From Prorocentrum cordatum (taxonomy: Eukaryota; Sar; Dinophyceae; Prorocentrales; Prorocentraceae), in NCBI GenBank assembly GCA_963575745.1, contig CAUYUJ010001447.1:283458-347457 (forward strand): a stretch of DNA of 64,000 nt. Reading direction: 5' to 3'. Below are positions 1-10,496 of this stretch, piece by piece; positions within the stretch are counted from its first letter, which is position 1, and each line of letters begins with the position of its first letter. Below the pieces are notes generated by a model. It ran no database searches, was not told the DNA's origin, and worked only from the letters and a program-made list of their open reading frames with translations. Position numbers and translations under genes: made by a program.

Positions 1-212
1 ACCTCTTGGAGGCCTCTTGGGCCGTCTGGGAGGCCTCTGGGGGCCTCTTGGCCCGTTTGGGACCCTCTTGGACTCTCTTGGACCGTCTTGGAGGCCGCCT
101 TGGACCATCTTGGGCGGACTTGGAGGCCATCTTGGACCATCTTGGAGGCCATCTTGGGCCGTCTTGGCCATCTTGGAGGCCATCTTGGAGCCGTCTTGGG
201 CAGAAAATTGGG
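1..212. repeat. FamG: CTTGG-rich tandem repeat, first array
   Basis: Short imperfect tandem units built on GGCCTCTTGGAGG and CCATCTTGGAGG. All frames stay open (Trp/Leu/Gly- or Pro/Arg-rich), which reflects periodicity and not a protein. The same sequence type makes up the array at 18523-19515. Confidence 0.85.
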
Positions 213-247
213 GAATGAGGTCCGTGGAACCCCTACTGGGACACAAC

Positions 248-375
248 ACATGTAAACATGTTGGTTGACGTTTTGCGTGCCCGCTCGAGGATGGCGCGCC
301 CCCCCGCGCCACCCCCGCGCCAAAACATCGAGGATGTCTCGAGCGAAACGCTTGTTTTGCAAAACTTGATTGGTC
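248..375 (+). repeat. FamF tail joined to one FamB unit
   Basis: Contains GCGTGCCCGCTCGAGGATGG and then one GATGTCTCGAGCGAAACGCT unit ending in TTGTTTTGCAAAACTT. The same junction recurs near 31040-31140 and 32870-32955, so this is one step of a repeated module order. Confidence 0.75.
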
Positions 376-405
376 TGGGCGCCCCAGCAAGCCCCAGGAG
401 GCGCT

Positions 406-712
406 TCGAGCGCGGACCACGTGTAATTTGCGAGGGATCGCGGCCCTCGGAGCGCGGGCGCAGCGTAATTTACGAGGGGTCGGGGCCTTGGGAGCTCGGA
501 CGCAATGTAATTTACGATGGATCGTAGCCCTTGGAGCGCGGGCGCAGCGTAAAATATGGTGGATGGGGGCCCTGGTGGCTCGGACGCAGCGTGATTTACG
601 AGGGATCGTGGCCCTGGGAGCGCGGACGCAGCGTAATTTACAAGGGGTCGGGGCCCTGGGAGCGCGACCCCAATGTAATTTGCGAGGGATCGTTGCCCTG
701 GGAGCGCGTCCC
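406..712 (+). repeat. FamE array (~42-bp unit)
   Basis: About seven tandem copies of a unit containing GGGAGCGCGGACGCAGCGTA followed by ATTTACGAGGGATCGTGGCC. The unit returns at 31196-32110 and 32975-33620, in each case directly upstream of a FamA block. Confidence 0.85.
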
Positions 713-1566
713 GTGGCACATCCATTGGCACGTTCCGTAGCGCGTCCCCTCGGCACGTCCCGCGGTGCGTCCCCGTGGCACGTCCCCTGGCACGTCGCCT
801 GGCGCGTCCCTTGGGACGTTCCGCGGCGCGTCCTCCTGGCATGTTCCCTTGTCAATTAGTTCTGGGGGCAGCTACTATGTGCTGAGGCAGCTCGAGCTTA
901 AGATCCAGATCAGTTCGGTCAGGACTCGGACGCAAAGGAGGACTCGATCCACAACGCTATAGAGCACAATCGCGGCATGGCACATCGCAATTCAGCACGG
1001 CCCAGCACAGCACAGCCCTCGGCACGGTACATCAAGATCGATACTCTCAGCATTGCAACCTGGCACGTTCCGCGGCGCGTCCCGTGGCGAGTCCCCCTGG
1101 CACGTCGCGCGGCGCGTCCCTTGGCACGTCCCGTGGCACGTCCATTGGCACGTTCCGTAGCGCGTCCCCTCGGCACGTCCCGCGGTGCGTCCCCGTGGCA
1201 CGTCCCCTGGCACGTCGCCTGGCGCGTCCCTTGGGACGTTCCGCGGCGCGTCCTCCTGGCATGTTCCCCTGTCAATTAGTTCTGGGGGCAGCTACTATGT
1301 GCTGAGGCAGCTCGAGCTTAAGATCCAGATCAGTTCGGTCAGGACTCGGATGCAAAGGAGGACTCGATCCACAACGCTATAGAGCACAATCGCGGCATGG
1401 CACATCGCAATTCAGCACTGCGCAGCACAGCACAGCCCCCAGCACAGTACAGCAAGACCGATTTTTCAGCATTGCATCTGCCCGTCGCCCAACCAGGTGC
1501 CGTTGCAACGTGGCCATGCTTTGCATGTCTATATTCCTTTCCGGGTTCGTGGGTCGATCGTGTTCA
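713..1566 (+). repeat. FamA block 1 (two units and 3' terminus)
   Basis: Each unit has a GGCACGTCCC/GGCGCGTCCC satellite part, then a conserved ~230-bp core (CTCGAGCTTAAGATCCAGAT, GAGGACTCGATCCACAACGC, AGCACAGCACAGCCCTCGGC). The block ends with the terminus GGGTTCGTGGGTCGATC shared by nearly all FamA blocks. No coding potential beyond periodic shadows. Confidence 0.9.
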
Positions 1567-1671
1567 GCGTTCGTGGTTTATTCGTTTGTATTATTGATAG
1601 CCCAGCGATGAGCTGGACCAGGGCAGTCTGGGATTCATTTTGCTGCTCGCGGCTGTGTTCTGTTCTTCCAG

Positions 1672-1842
1672 ATGCGCGGGGCAGTGGCCGCTCGTCGGCT
1701 CGAGAGCCGCTTGTCGGCGGGGGGCCATGCCTGCGCCATGGGCGCCTACGGCCTCTTCGACTTCGACGAGGCGCTCGACGCCGAGGCCCCCCCGCGCCGT
1801 TCCTCGGGGCCCCGAGCCCCTCCGCCTGCTCTCCCCGTCATC
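1672..1842 (+). CDS. Possible first coding exon, unknown protein
   Basis: An ATG directly follows a pyrimidine-rich stretch ending TTCTTCCAG at 1671, the layout of an acceptor for either an intron or the trans-spliced leader. The frame reads an Arg/Ala-rich start and then GAYGLFDFDEALDAEAPP with GC-rich third positions, unlike the flanking repeats. After about 1842 the sequence becomes pyrimidine-rich, so the donor probably lies near 1800-1842. The frame stays open to 2043, but the tail (PPPP, LLPPPPP) looks intronic. No family recognised. The next downstream coding-looking stretch is near 4.1 kb, and I cannot show that the two are joined. From 1843 to 2095 I see no gene. Confidence 0.35.
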
Positions 1843-2095
1843 CTTCCCTCGTTCCCCTTTCCTTTCTTCTTTTTGCCTCCTCCTCCTCCTCTACAGTCCT
1901 CGTCTGGATTCCCTTCGAATTGTCCGCCGTCGGGCGGTGCTTCGGGGTCTTGTGGTCTCGTCGCCATGCTGGATCCCCCTCGCTTGCGCTGGGCATTGGC
2001 CTGGCACTGTGCTTCTCGGCGTAGGTCCGAGATGCGTGCCTAGGTGGCGGGCCTTGCAGACCAAGGCGTTTCACCAGATCCCTCAGATCCCTCCA

Positions 2096-2232
2096 GAATG
2101 ACGGGGTCGCGAGCCCCCCTGTCCAGGTCCAGGGGGGCAGGGGGAGGGGCAGACCCCTTACCCAAGGGGAAGACGGGGACTGGAAGAATACACGTTCTGA
2201 ACCTTTCATGCCCTACCAGGCGGGTGGGATTT
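2096..2232 (+). repeat. FamH dispersed repeat, copy 1
   Basis: A ~130-bp segment with GTCCAGGTCC, GGCAGGGGGAGGGG, CCAAGGGGAAGACGG and a 3' end GGCGGGTGGGATTTC. Related copies occur at 19535-19662 and, more diverged, at about 40105-40250, where the end of the repeat supplies the proposed acceptor of an intron. Confidence 0.6.
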
Positions 2233-2236
2233 CATG

Positions 2237-2369
2237 CTGGTGATGGTGGTGGTGAGGATGATGATAAGGAGGACGGGGATAATGATGAGGACGATGATGC
2301 TGATGCTGATGCTGATGCTGATGCTGATGCTGATGATGGTGATGGTGCTGGTGCTGGTGATGGTGATGG

Positions 2370-2444
<75 letters not shown>

Positions 2445-2464
2445 GGATGATGATGATGATGATG

Positions 2465-2529
<65 letters not shown>

Positions 2530-2700
2530 GTGGTGGGTGGTGTGTGGTTGGTGGATGGTGATGATGAGATGATGATGATGATGAGATGATGATGATGACG
2601 ATGATGATTGCTGATGCTGATGGCTGATGCTGCTGCTGCTGATGATGATGATGAAGATGATGCTGATGGTGATGGTGATGATGGTGGTGGTGGTAGTGGG
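2237..2700. repeat. GAT/ATG trinucleotide tract
   Basis: Long (GAT)n with GCT and GGT interruptions. It reads as poly-Asp, poly-Met or poly-His/Ile depending on frame and strand, so no frame is favoured. Similar tracts occur at 24283-24605 and 63530-64000. Confidence 0.95.
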
Positions 2701-2944
2701 GACCATGATGATGATTGAGAATAAGGGGGAGGAGGATGCGGGGGCGAAGTTTTAACACCAGAAGTTTTTTAGTCGCAGGGAGGCTCCAGGGATCGATCCA
2801 CATATGAGGTTCGCGGTTTTCGGCCTGTGACGGGCAGTGGCTCAAGATGAGTTGCTTCTTGACGACCCGTGAGGCTGTCCTGGCCCTCTTTCGGCCTTGC
2901 GCTGCTCCTCCTCCCGCCCCCTCCTGCATTTCTTTTTCTTGTAA

Positions 2945-3640
2945 TTAACTCCTCCTCGTCGCACCCCGAGGCCAGTCGGAAGGCTGGGCTGGGCGTTTCG
3001 CCTGAGAATTCCTTATCATTTATGATTTTGAAGACATGGCAGCAGTTTCATAGATGGGGCGGTCCGCTTCCAACATGTGGCTCTCGCCTTAGCTCCGCGC
3101 ACATTCGTTTAAACCTTTGCAAGGGTTTCAGGGATTGAGGGCGAGCGGCTTCAACATGTGGCTCTCGCCTCAGCGCCGCCCACATTCATGTTAAATATTT
3201 GCAAGAGTTTCAGGTGTTGAGGGTGGGCAGTTTTCAAAATATGGCTCTCGCCTCAGCGCCGCACACATTCGCTTAAACCAAATTGCACGAGCTTCACACA
3301 TAGAGGGCGGGCATTTTTCAAAATGTGGCTCTCGCCCCAGCGCCGCGCACATTCTTTTCAAACATGTGTAAGGGTTTCACGGGTTCCCATGGTTAATGAA
3401 CCAGAAGTGGTATTTTGCAGCCATTCAGGATTGTCAGGGCGCAACCGTTACGTTGATTCGCGGTGTTTCAGTCCCAGGAACGGTGTCCTGTCACGATTCA
3501 GGATCATCATTACGCCATTGTCAAGTCGATTCGTGACGTTGAAGGTCTGATAATGGTGTTCTGGTGCGCTTCAGGATCTTCGAACTGTTGTCTCCCAGCG
3601 GGGCACTTCCTTCAGTGGAACTGAGTCCTTGTATGGGGCC
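2945..3640 (+). repeat. FamI dispersed repeat, copy 1
   Basis: Four tandem ~85-90-bp units (3050-3390) containing ATGTGGCTCTCGCC, AGCGCCGCGCACATTCG and TTTGCAAGGGTTTCA, then a non-tandem tail (CATTCAGGATTGTCAGGGCG onward). Both the tandem part and the tail recur at 59690-60290. A diverged relative is at 36870-37185. The stretch 2701-2944 holds no recognised gene. Confidence 0.75.
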
Positions 3641-3712
3641 CACGAGGACGGAGCTTGGAGGGAGGGTTTATTCCGACATCGTTGATGAGTCATGGGTTTG
3701 CACTCGTCCTCC

Positions 3713-4083
3713 TGCCTCCTCCTCCTCCTCCTCCTCCTCCTTCCTCCTCCTCCTCCTCCCTCCTCCACTCCTCCTCCTCCTCCTCCTCCTCCTCCTCCTC
3801 CTCCTCCTCCTCCTCCTCCTCCTCCTCCTCCTCCTCCTCCTCCTCCTCCTCCCTCCTCCTCCTCCCCCTCCCTCGTCCCTCCTCCTCCTCCTCCTCCTCC
3901 TCCTCCTACTCCTCCTCCCCGCCTCCTCCTCCGCCTCCTCCTCCTCCTCCTCCTCCTCCTCCTCCTCCTCCTCCTCCTCCTCCTCCTCCTCCTCCTCCTC
4001 CTCCCTCCTCCTCCTCCTCCTCCCCTCCTCCTCCTCCTCCTCCTCCTCCTCCTCCTCCTCCTCCTCCTCCTCCTCCTCCTCCC
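3713..4083. repeat. CCT tract 1
   Basis: About 370 bp of (CCT)n with minor interruptions, ending in CCCCTTTCGCCCCCC. It lies immediately 5' of the coding-looking exon beginning near 4094, so if intronic it would be an exceptionally long polypyrimidine tract. Confidence 0.95.
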
Positions 4084-4093
4084 CTCCCCTTTC

Positions 4094-4905
4094 GCCCCCC
4101 CCCCTCCGCCGAGGACGGGCCCGACGCCGGGGACAACCTCGCTGCCGGCCCGCGCCGGCTCTCCAGCGGGGCGTGGGAGACCAGCGCCTCGTGGGCGTTG
4201 CCGCCCCGCGGCGCGGGCGGCGGGGGCGCCGTGGCCGCGCTGCGGCTCGACGTGCCGCCAGCCTGCGGTGGCCTCGGCGTCGCGCTGTGCAGCGGCCCCG
4301 CGTCCCTGGGGTCGAGCACCCTCCGGAGCCTGCTGGGCGGCGGCGGCGCCTGCGCAGAGGGCCCCGAGGCCACGGAGGACCCGTACGTCGTGCTGCTGCG
4401 CCCGCCGAGCGGGCGGGACCGCTGCTGGCACGCGGAGTTCGGCCGCGCCGGCCAGCTGCTCGCCGGGAGGCCGCAGGGCAGGCAGAGGGCGGCGGGCACG
4501 GCGGGCTGGTCGGAGGGCGCGGCCGAGCTGTGGCTGGCGGTGCTCGCGGCGCGCGACGGGCGCCGCCGGGTGGAGGTGGGCCTCGGCAGCTTCCCCGCGG
4601 CCTGCTTCCTGCGGGTGGCGCCCGGCGGCGCAGGCGGTGAGCTGCGGCACCTCGGCCTCGCGGGGCTGGCGGCCAGCGGCGGGGGCGCGGCGGGCGGCGC
4701 GCCACCCGTGGGCCCGCTCCTCTGGAGCGTGCGCGTGGAGGCGGTGGCGCCGCCGCCCGCACCTCTTGAGTGCGCCGCGCCGCTGGCGCCGGCGGCGGCG
4801 CTGGTGGCGGAGGCTCCAGCCTCGGCCGCGGAGGCGCCAGCGCCAGCGGCGGAGGCGTCTCCGCTGGCGCCCGGGCCCCTGGGGCGGCGAAAGCAGCGTG
4901 GGGGT
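4094..4905 (+). CDS. Probable coding exon, beta-rich unknown protein
   Basis: After the CCT tract and an acceptor-like CCGCCGAG, one frame stays open for about 270 codons with non-periodic composition: AGPRRLSSGAWETSASWALP, then PYVVLLRPPSGRDRCWHAEF, AAELWLAVLAARDGRRRVEV, HLGLAGLAASG and LLWSVRVEAV. Alternating hydrophobic strands and glycine turns suggest a beta-sandwich. The C-terminal 60 residues become Ala/Pro-rich (EAPASAAEAPAPAAEA). There is no start codon of its own; the upstream Met codons lie in or before the CCT tract, so it should be an internal exon. The donor is probably between 4880 and 4905. I do not recognise the family. Confidence 0.5.
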
Positions 4906-5019
4906 CTCGAGGTTCGGCCTTCCCTGCCACCTCACACCCTCTCGTCGTCCTCGCTCTTTACCCTCCCTCCCCTCCCCCTTCACCGAGGCCGAGTCTCGCT
5001 GCCACTCCGCTTGCAGCTG

Positions 5020-5234
5020 TCCCGAGGACCGTGCCCGCAGACGAGAGGGTGCAGGGGCCCGAACAGGCCGCGTGGAGGCTGCCCGGCGGGTGCGCTGGGA
5101 GGCCCGGCCAGGTGCTGACGGAAGCTGCGCGGGCGCGCCTGTCCGCGGAGTCGCCGGCAGTCTGCGGGAAGCGAGGCTGCGCCATGGCGCTCTGCGAGGG
5201 CGGGCCGGGCGGTCAGTACGGGAACGAACAATGA
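5020..5234 (+). CDS. Possible 3' coding exon of the same gene
   Basis: Following CGCTTGCAG at about 5015, one frame reads VPRTVPADERVQGPEQAAWR, then a stretch with four Cys (CAGRPGQVL, VCGKRGCAMALC) and a TGA at 5232-5234. Its frame differs from that of 4094-4905, so an intron is required between them (about 4900-5015, pyrimidine-rich at 4920-4980). The stop sits at the very edge of an inverted-repeat element (5224-5335), so the insertion may have supplied the stop. No family recognised. Confidence 0.4.
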
Positions 5235-5335
5235 CATCACATAAAATCTCGGAGGTCCGCGGGCGCTGGACCCGCCTCCCTGGCGCGCGGAGCGCGCCAG
5301 GGGCGGCTCTGGAGGCGCCGCCAATATTTCCCCGC
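5224..5335 (-). mobile_element. FamJ foldback element, copy 1 (partial)
   Basis: Contains GACATCACATAAAATCTCGG, then GGTCCGCGGGCGCTGGACCC and the palindromic core CTGGCGCGCGGAGCGCGCCA. The same core and arms occur in the longer copies at 36174-36342 and 37974-38165. Relative to those, this copy is inverted and has lost one arm. Confidence 0.6.
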
Positions 5336-5640
5336 AAAGGGCTCAGGCCCAGGGTTCTCTTTTAGTGGGTCCCCCCCCCCCGCCTCGACTTGAAGAAGGC
5401 CGGCGGAATTATTCTGCGATGGAAAACATAGTAAATTATGATTTTCTTGTCGTCTAGGTGCGTTTCGTGCGTGCCCGCTCGAGGAAAATGCGCCTCCCAT
5501 GTCGGATCCTCGACGCAATCACGGGGTCCGCAGACTAGCGTTTCCTTTCGTGAGAAAGAGGGTGCGGCGCGTTTCGAGCACTGTCCTCGAGAAAAGACGA
5601 GGTCTGGAGACACGACCAAGTCGCAAAAACTGCCCCTGTG
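5327..5640 (+). repeat. FamD then FamF modules
   Basis: FamD: CCCAGGGTTCTCTTTTAGTG and GGCCGGCGGAATTATTCTGC. FamF: CGTGCCCGCTCGAGGAAAAT, GGGTCCGCAGACTAGCG and GTGCGGCGCGTTTCGAG. The D then F order also occurs at 32566-32830. Confidence 0.75.
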
Positions 5641-5734
5641 AGGCGCGCCTCCGTGTGTTTTCACTATAGACTGGGCCCTCTCCTAGGGCACGACTCCGCG
5701 TGTTTTTACGTGTGTGCCTACATATTGGCCCTCC

Positions 5735-6312
5735 CCAGTGTGGGCTGGAACCATGTGTTTTTACTTGTCCAGGCCACCGAGGGAATATCTAACATGGTGG
5801 CTTCGAGCTGGAACCATGTGTTTTCACGTGTCCAGGCCACCCAGGGGGGTATCTAAGATGGTGGTCCCGCGCTGGAGCCATTTGTTTTTATGTGTCCAGG
5901 CCACCCAGGGGGTATCTAACATGGTTTGTCCCGAGCTGGGACCACGTCTTCTGACGTGTCCAGGCCACCCAGGGGGTATCAAACATGGTGGTTCCGCGCT
6001 GGAGCCACGTGTTTTCACGTGTCCCAGAGGAGGTATCTAACATGGGCCTTGGGGGGCCTTCCTGGGGCCTGGAACGGAATGTCGAGAGGATTTTTTTGGT
6101 CTCCAGGCGCCTCCGGGCGTTCCTGGGCCCTCCTGCGTTCCAGACGACCGCAAGTTAGAGCCGCCCAGGGGGGTATCTTACATGGTTTGTCCCGAGCTGG
6201 GACCAAGTGTTTTTGCATGTCCAGGCCACTCAGGGGGGTTCTCTGACATGGTGGTCCCTCGCTGGAACCAGTGTTTTTATATGTCCAGGCCATCCAGAGG
6301 GAAGTACGTAGC
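5735..6312 (+). repeat. FamC array 1 (~62-66-bp unit)
   Basis: About seven tandem copies of a unit with GTATCTAACATGGTGGTCCC, GAGCTGGAACCACGTG, TTTTCACGTGTCCAGGCCAC and CCAGGGGG. Each unit carries CACGTG-TTTT-CACGTG, a short perfect inverted repeat. Around 6040-6170 it is interrupted by TGGGCCTTGGGGGGCCTTCC and GTTCCTGGGCCCTCCTGCG, which recur at 10130-10250 and 22510-22650. Confidence 0.85.
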
Positions 6313-6427
6313 AGCACGCAGATGCGGATAAGAGTGAGGGGGCGGTGGGGACGTCGGCAGTTTGCGAGACTCCGGAGAAGCCCACCGCAGGCGCCGAAGT
6401 TTTACAAATTATATAACGAGCCCGCCG

Positions 6428-6720
6428 CAGGCGCCGATTTTTCTCGGAAAGGGCGCGGGCCCAGGGTTCTCTTTTAGTAGGTTAACCCCCCGGCCCCCCT
6501 GCGACTTGGGCCGGCGAAATTATTCTGCGATAAATTACGTGCGGGAGTAGGGCCCGCGAATTAAAATTTGAGGATGTCTCGAGCGAAATGCATGTTTTTC
6601 CCGGAAAGGGCGCGGGCCCAGGGTTCTCTTTTAGTAGGTTAACCCCCCGGCCCCCCTGCGACTTGGGCCGGCGAAATTATTTTGCGAGCGGGCACGCACG
6701 GAGTAGGGCCGGCGAAATTA
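6428..6720 (+). repeat. FamD, two copies
   Basis: Copies at about 6428-6555 and 6595-6720, each with GGGCGCGGGCCCAGGGTTCT, TTTTAGTAGGTTAACCCCCC and GGGCCGGCGAAATTATT. The linker is one FamB unit (6560-6595). Confidence 0.8.
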
Positions 6721-7235
6721 TTTTTGAGGATGTCTCGAGCGAAACGCTTGTTTTTCAGAATTTGTTGAGGATGTCTCGAGCGAGACGCTGGTTTTGCAGA
6801 GTTGGGGATGTCTCGAGCGAAACGCTTGGTTTCAGAATTTGTTGAGGATGTCTCGAGCGACACGCTGGTTTTGCAGAGCCGACCGCGACACGGAAAAGCG
6901 CCCCTCGCGCAGGAATTCCAAGGATGTCTCGCGCGTGCCGCGTCCCGCGCGCGGGTATTTGGATTTCTTGGATTTTGACAGGATGTCTCGAGCGAAACGC
7001 TTGTTTTTCATAATTTGTTGAGGATGTCTCGAGCGAAACGCTGGTTTTGCAAAATTGGAGGATGTCTCGAGCGGTGGCCTCGTGGGGGGCCAGAATTCAA
7101 AGGATGTCTCAGGCGAAATGCTTGTTTTCACGTCCCGCTCGCAGGAATTCCGAGGATGTCTCGCGCGTGCAGCGTCCCGCGCGTAGGAATTCAGATGATT
7201 TTGACAGGATGTCTCGAGCGAAACGCTTGTCCCCA
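6720..7235 (+). repeat. FamB array 1 (~50-bp unit)
   Basis: Tandem units around GATGTCTCGAGCGAAACGCT followed by TGTTTTTCAGAATTTGTTGAG or GGTTTTGCAGAGTTGG, interspersed with GCGCGTGCCGCGTCCCGCGC and GCAGGAATTC. It runs directly into FamA at about 7236. Confidence 0.9.
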
Positions 7236-8087
7236 GCACGTTCCGTAGCGCGTCCCCTTGGCAGGTCCCGCGGTGCGTCCCCATGGCACGTCCCTTGGCA
7301 CGTCGCTTGGCGCGTCCCTTGAGACGTTCTGCGTCGCGTCCTCCTGGCATGTTCCCCTGTCCATTAGCTCTGGGGCAGCTACTATGTGTTCAGGCAGCTC
7401 GAGCTTAAGATCCAGATCAGTTCGGTCAGGACTCGGATGCAAAGGAGGACTCGATCCACGAGGCTATAGAGCACAATCGCGCCATGGCACATCGCAATTC
7501 AGCACGGCGCAGCACAGCACTGATTTCGGCACGGTACATCAAGGTCGATGCACTCAGCATTGCAACTTGGCACGTTCCTTGGCACGTTCCGTGGGGCGTC
7601 CTTTGGCGAGTCCCCCTGGCACGTCGCGTGGCGCGTCCCCTGGCACATCCCGTGGCACATCCATTGGCACGTTCCGTAGCGCGTCCCCTTGGCACGTCCC
7701 GCGGTGCGACCCCATGGCACGTCCCCTGGCACGTCGCCTGGCGCATCCCTTGGGACGTTTCGCGGCGCGTCCTCCTGGCATGTTCCCCTGTCCATTAGCT
7801 CTGGGGCAGCTACTATGTGTTCAGGCAGCTCGAGCTTAAGATCCAGATCAGTTCGGTCAGGACTCGGATGCAAAGGAGGACTCGATCCACGAGGCTATAG
7901 AGCACAGTCGCGCCATGGCACATCGCAATTCAGCACGGCGCAGCACAGCACAGCCCTCGGCAGGGTACATCAAGATCGATACCTTCAGTATTGCATTTGC
8001 CCGTCACCCAATCAGGTGTCTTTGAAAACGCTGCCATGTGTTACAGTTCTACATTCCTTTCCGGGTTCGTGGGTCGATCATGTTCAG
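7236..8087 (+). repeat. FamA block 2
   Basis: Two satellite-plus-core units (core starts near 7360 and 7790) and the common 3' terminus, with GGGTTCGTGGGTCGATCATG at about 8064-8083. Same strand as all other FamA blocks. Confidence 0.9.
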
Positions 8088-8480
8088 AATTTGTTGAGGA
8101 TGTCTCGAGCGAAACGCTTGTGTTGTGTTATAGATTGTCCTCTCCTGGGGACCTGAATTCTGAGGATCTCTCAAGCGGATTGCTTGTTTTCACGTGCCCA
8201 GGTCTTGAGGATGTCTCGAGCGAGACGCTTGGTTTCACGCCTCCAGGTGGCCTAGACAGATGTCTAGCATGAGGATTTGTTGAGGATGTCTTGAACCAGA
8301 GGCTTGTTTTCACGTGTCCAGGTCGCCCAGGCGGACGTCTAGCATGAGCATTTGTTGAGGATGTCTCGAGCGAGACGCTTGTTTGCACGTGTCCAGGTTG
8401 CCCAGGCGGATGTCTAGCATTAGGATGTGCTGACAACGTCTAGACCGAAACGCGTGTTTTCACGTGTCCAGGTCGCCCAG
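8088..8480 (+). repeat. FamBC array 1
   Basis: Tandem ~65-70-bp units fusing the FamB motif (GAGGATGTCTCGAGCGAGAC) with a FamC-like half (CACGTGTCCAGGTCGCCCAG and GCGGATGTCTAGCATGAGGA). It suggests that B and C arrays recombined. Confidence 0.85.
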
Positions 8481-9466
8481 GCACAGCACAGCCCTCGGCA
8501 CGGTACATCAATATCGATACCCTTAGCATTGCAGCCTGGCATGTTGCCTGGCACGTTCCGCGGAGCGTCCCGTGGCGAGTCCCCCTGGCACGTCGCGCGG
8601 TGCACGTCCATGGCACGTTCCGTAGCGCGTCCCCTTGGCACGTCCCGCGGTGCGTGCCCATGGCCCATGGCACGTCCCCTGGCACGTCGCCTGGCGCGTC
8701 CCTTGGGACGTTCCGCGGCGCGTCCTCTTGGCATGTTCCCTCTGTCGATTAGTTCTGGGGCAGCTACCATCTGCTCAGGCAGCTCGAGCTTACGATCCAG
8801 ATCAGTTCGGTGAGGACTCGGATGCCAGGGAGGACTCGATCCACAACGCTATATAGAGCACAATCGCGGCATGGCACATCGCAGTTCAGCACGGCCCAGC
8901 ACAGCACAGCCGTCGGCACGGTACATCAAGATCGATACACTCAACTATGCACCTTGGCACGTTCCTTGGCGCGTTCCGTGGCGAGTCCACCTGGCACGTC
9001 GCGCGGCGCGTCCCCTGGCACGTCCCTCGGCACGTCCATTGGCACGTTCCGTAGCGCGTCCCCTTGGCACGTCCCGCGGTGCGTGCCCATGGCACGTCCC
9101 CTGGCACGTCGCCTGGCGCGTCCCTTGGGACGTTCCGCGGCGCGTCCTCCTGGCATGTTCCCTCTGTCGATTAGTTCTGGGGCAGCTACCATCTGCTCAG
9201 GCAGCTCGAGCTTACGCTCCAGATCAGTTCGGAGAGGACTCGGATGCCAGGGAGGACTCGATCCACAACGCTATAGAGAGCACAATCGCGGCGTGGCACA
9301 TCGCAGTTCAGCACGGCGTAGCACAGCACAGCCCTCGGCACAGTACATCATCATCGATACATTCAGCATTGCATGTGCCCGTCGCCCAATCAGGTGTCTT
9401 TGAAATGTTGCAATGCCTTACATTTCTATATTCCTTTCCGGGTTCGTGGGTCGATCATGTTTCGTT
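8480..9466 (+). repeat. FamA block 3
   Basis: Starts with the CAGCACAGCCCTCGGCACGG part of the core, runs through two units and ends with the common terminus near 9460. The segment GCAGCCTGGCATGTTGCCTG at 8533-8552 is an uninterrupted version of the site occupied by an inserted element at 26856-27044. Confidence 0.9.
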
Positions 9467-9484
9467 AAACCATATGTGTAAGTC

Positions 9485-10015
9485 GCAGGTGGGTCGCGGG
9501 TGGGTCGCACATGGGTCGCGGGTGGGTCGCGGGTGGGTCGCGGGTGGGTCGCTGTTAGGTCGCGGGTGGGTCGCGGGTGTAGAGGGCAGAAAATCCACCA
9601 TAATAATCACCCCGGCAAGCGAAGCCGTTTAGTAAATGCACACAAGGAATGAATCGAACAGGGCAGGGCTGTTTAGTAAACGCCCAGGGCCGTTCAGTAA
9701 ACGTCAATTGTCGGGTCCGGGTGTTTTTTCCTCCCTTGAGGGTGGGTCGCGGGGTGGGTCGCGGGTGGATCGCCGGGTGGGTCGCGGGTGGGTCGCGGAT
9801 GGGTCGCGGATGGGTCGCGGGGCGGCTCGCGGGCGGGTCGTGGGGCGGGTCGCGGGCGGGTCACGGGTGGGTCGCGGGTGGGTCTTGGGGTGGGTCGCGG
9901 GTGGGTCGCGGGTTGGGTCGCGGGTGGGTCGCGGGATGGGTCGCGGGGTGGGTCGCGGGGTGGGTCGCGGGTTTGGTCTTGGGGTGGGTCGCGGGTGGGT
10001 CGCGGGTGGGACGAC
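9485..10015 (+). repeat. GGTCGCGGGTG minisatellite (11-bp), two arrays
   Basis: Arrays at about 9485-9580 and 9735-10012 of 10-11-bp units (GGGTGGGTCGC). The spacer (9581-9734) has three near-copies of GTTTAGTAAACG (about 9623, 9668, 9692), each preceded by GCCGT or GCTGT. From 10016 to 10130 nothing recognised. Confidence 0.85.
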
Positions 10016-10129
10016 GACAATAAACAATAACAGCAACAGCAACGCAACAAGCAGAATTCTCACCACGAATTCCTTATTCAGCCACGCACCCAGGGACAAT
10101 GAATGACCGTTCGGCCCCTTCACTCTGTT

Positions 10130-10495
10130 CTAACATGGGCCTCCTGGGGCCTTCCTGGGGCCCGGAACGGTTCTGGTTCGTGGGTCGATCATGTTTAGCC
10201 TCCAGGCGCCGGGAATTCCTGGGCCCTCCTGCGCCCCAGACGACCGCAAGCTAGATATCCTCCTGTGTGGGCTGGAACCACGTATTTTTACGTGTCCAGG
10301 CCACCCAGGGGGGGGTATCTAGCATTGTGGTCCCTCGCTGGAACCACGTGTTTATACGTGTCCACGCCACCCAGGGGGTATCTAGCATTGTGGTCCCGAG
10401 CTGGAGCCACGTGTTTTTGCATGTCCAGGCCATCCAGGGGGGTATCTAACATGGCGGTCCCGCGCTGGAACCAAGTGTTTTGCCGGAACCTCGTG
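10130..10495 (+). repeat. FamC array 2
   Basis: Starts with the non-tandem GGGCCTCCTGGGGCCTTCCT segment, then four units with CACGTGTTTATACGTGTCC and GTATCTAGCATTGTGGTCCC. Confidence 0.8.
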
Positions 10496-10496
10496 T

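Noticed and set aside
2206-2929. Long ORFs of poly-His, poly-Ile, poly-Asp and poly-Met in the GAT tract
   Set aside because: All six frames are open because the tract is a trinucleotide repeat; no frame has non-repeat sequence supporting a protein.
3571-5337. 588-codon minus-strand ORF across the CCT tract
   Set aside because: Its poly-Arg/Gly/Glu body is the complement of CCT, and the part over 4094-5234 is an antisense shadow of better + strand frames.
9485-10015. Telomeric repeat
   Set aside because: Units of GGTCGCGGGTG do not match TTTAGGG-type telomere repeats, and the array is internal.
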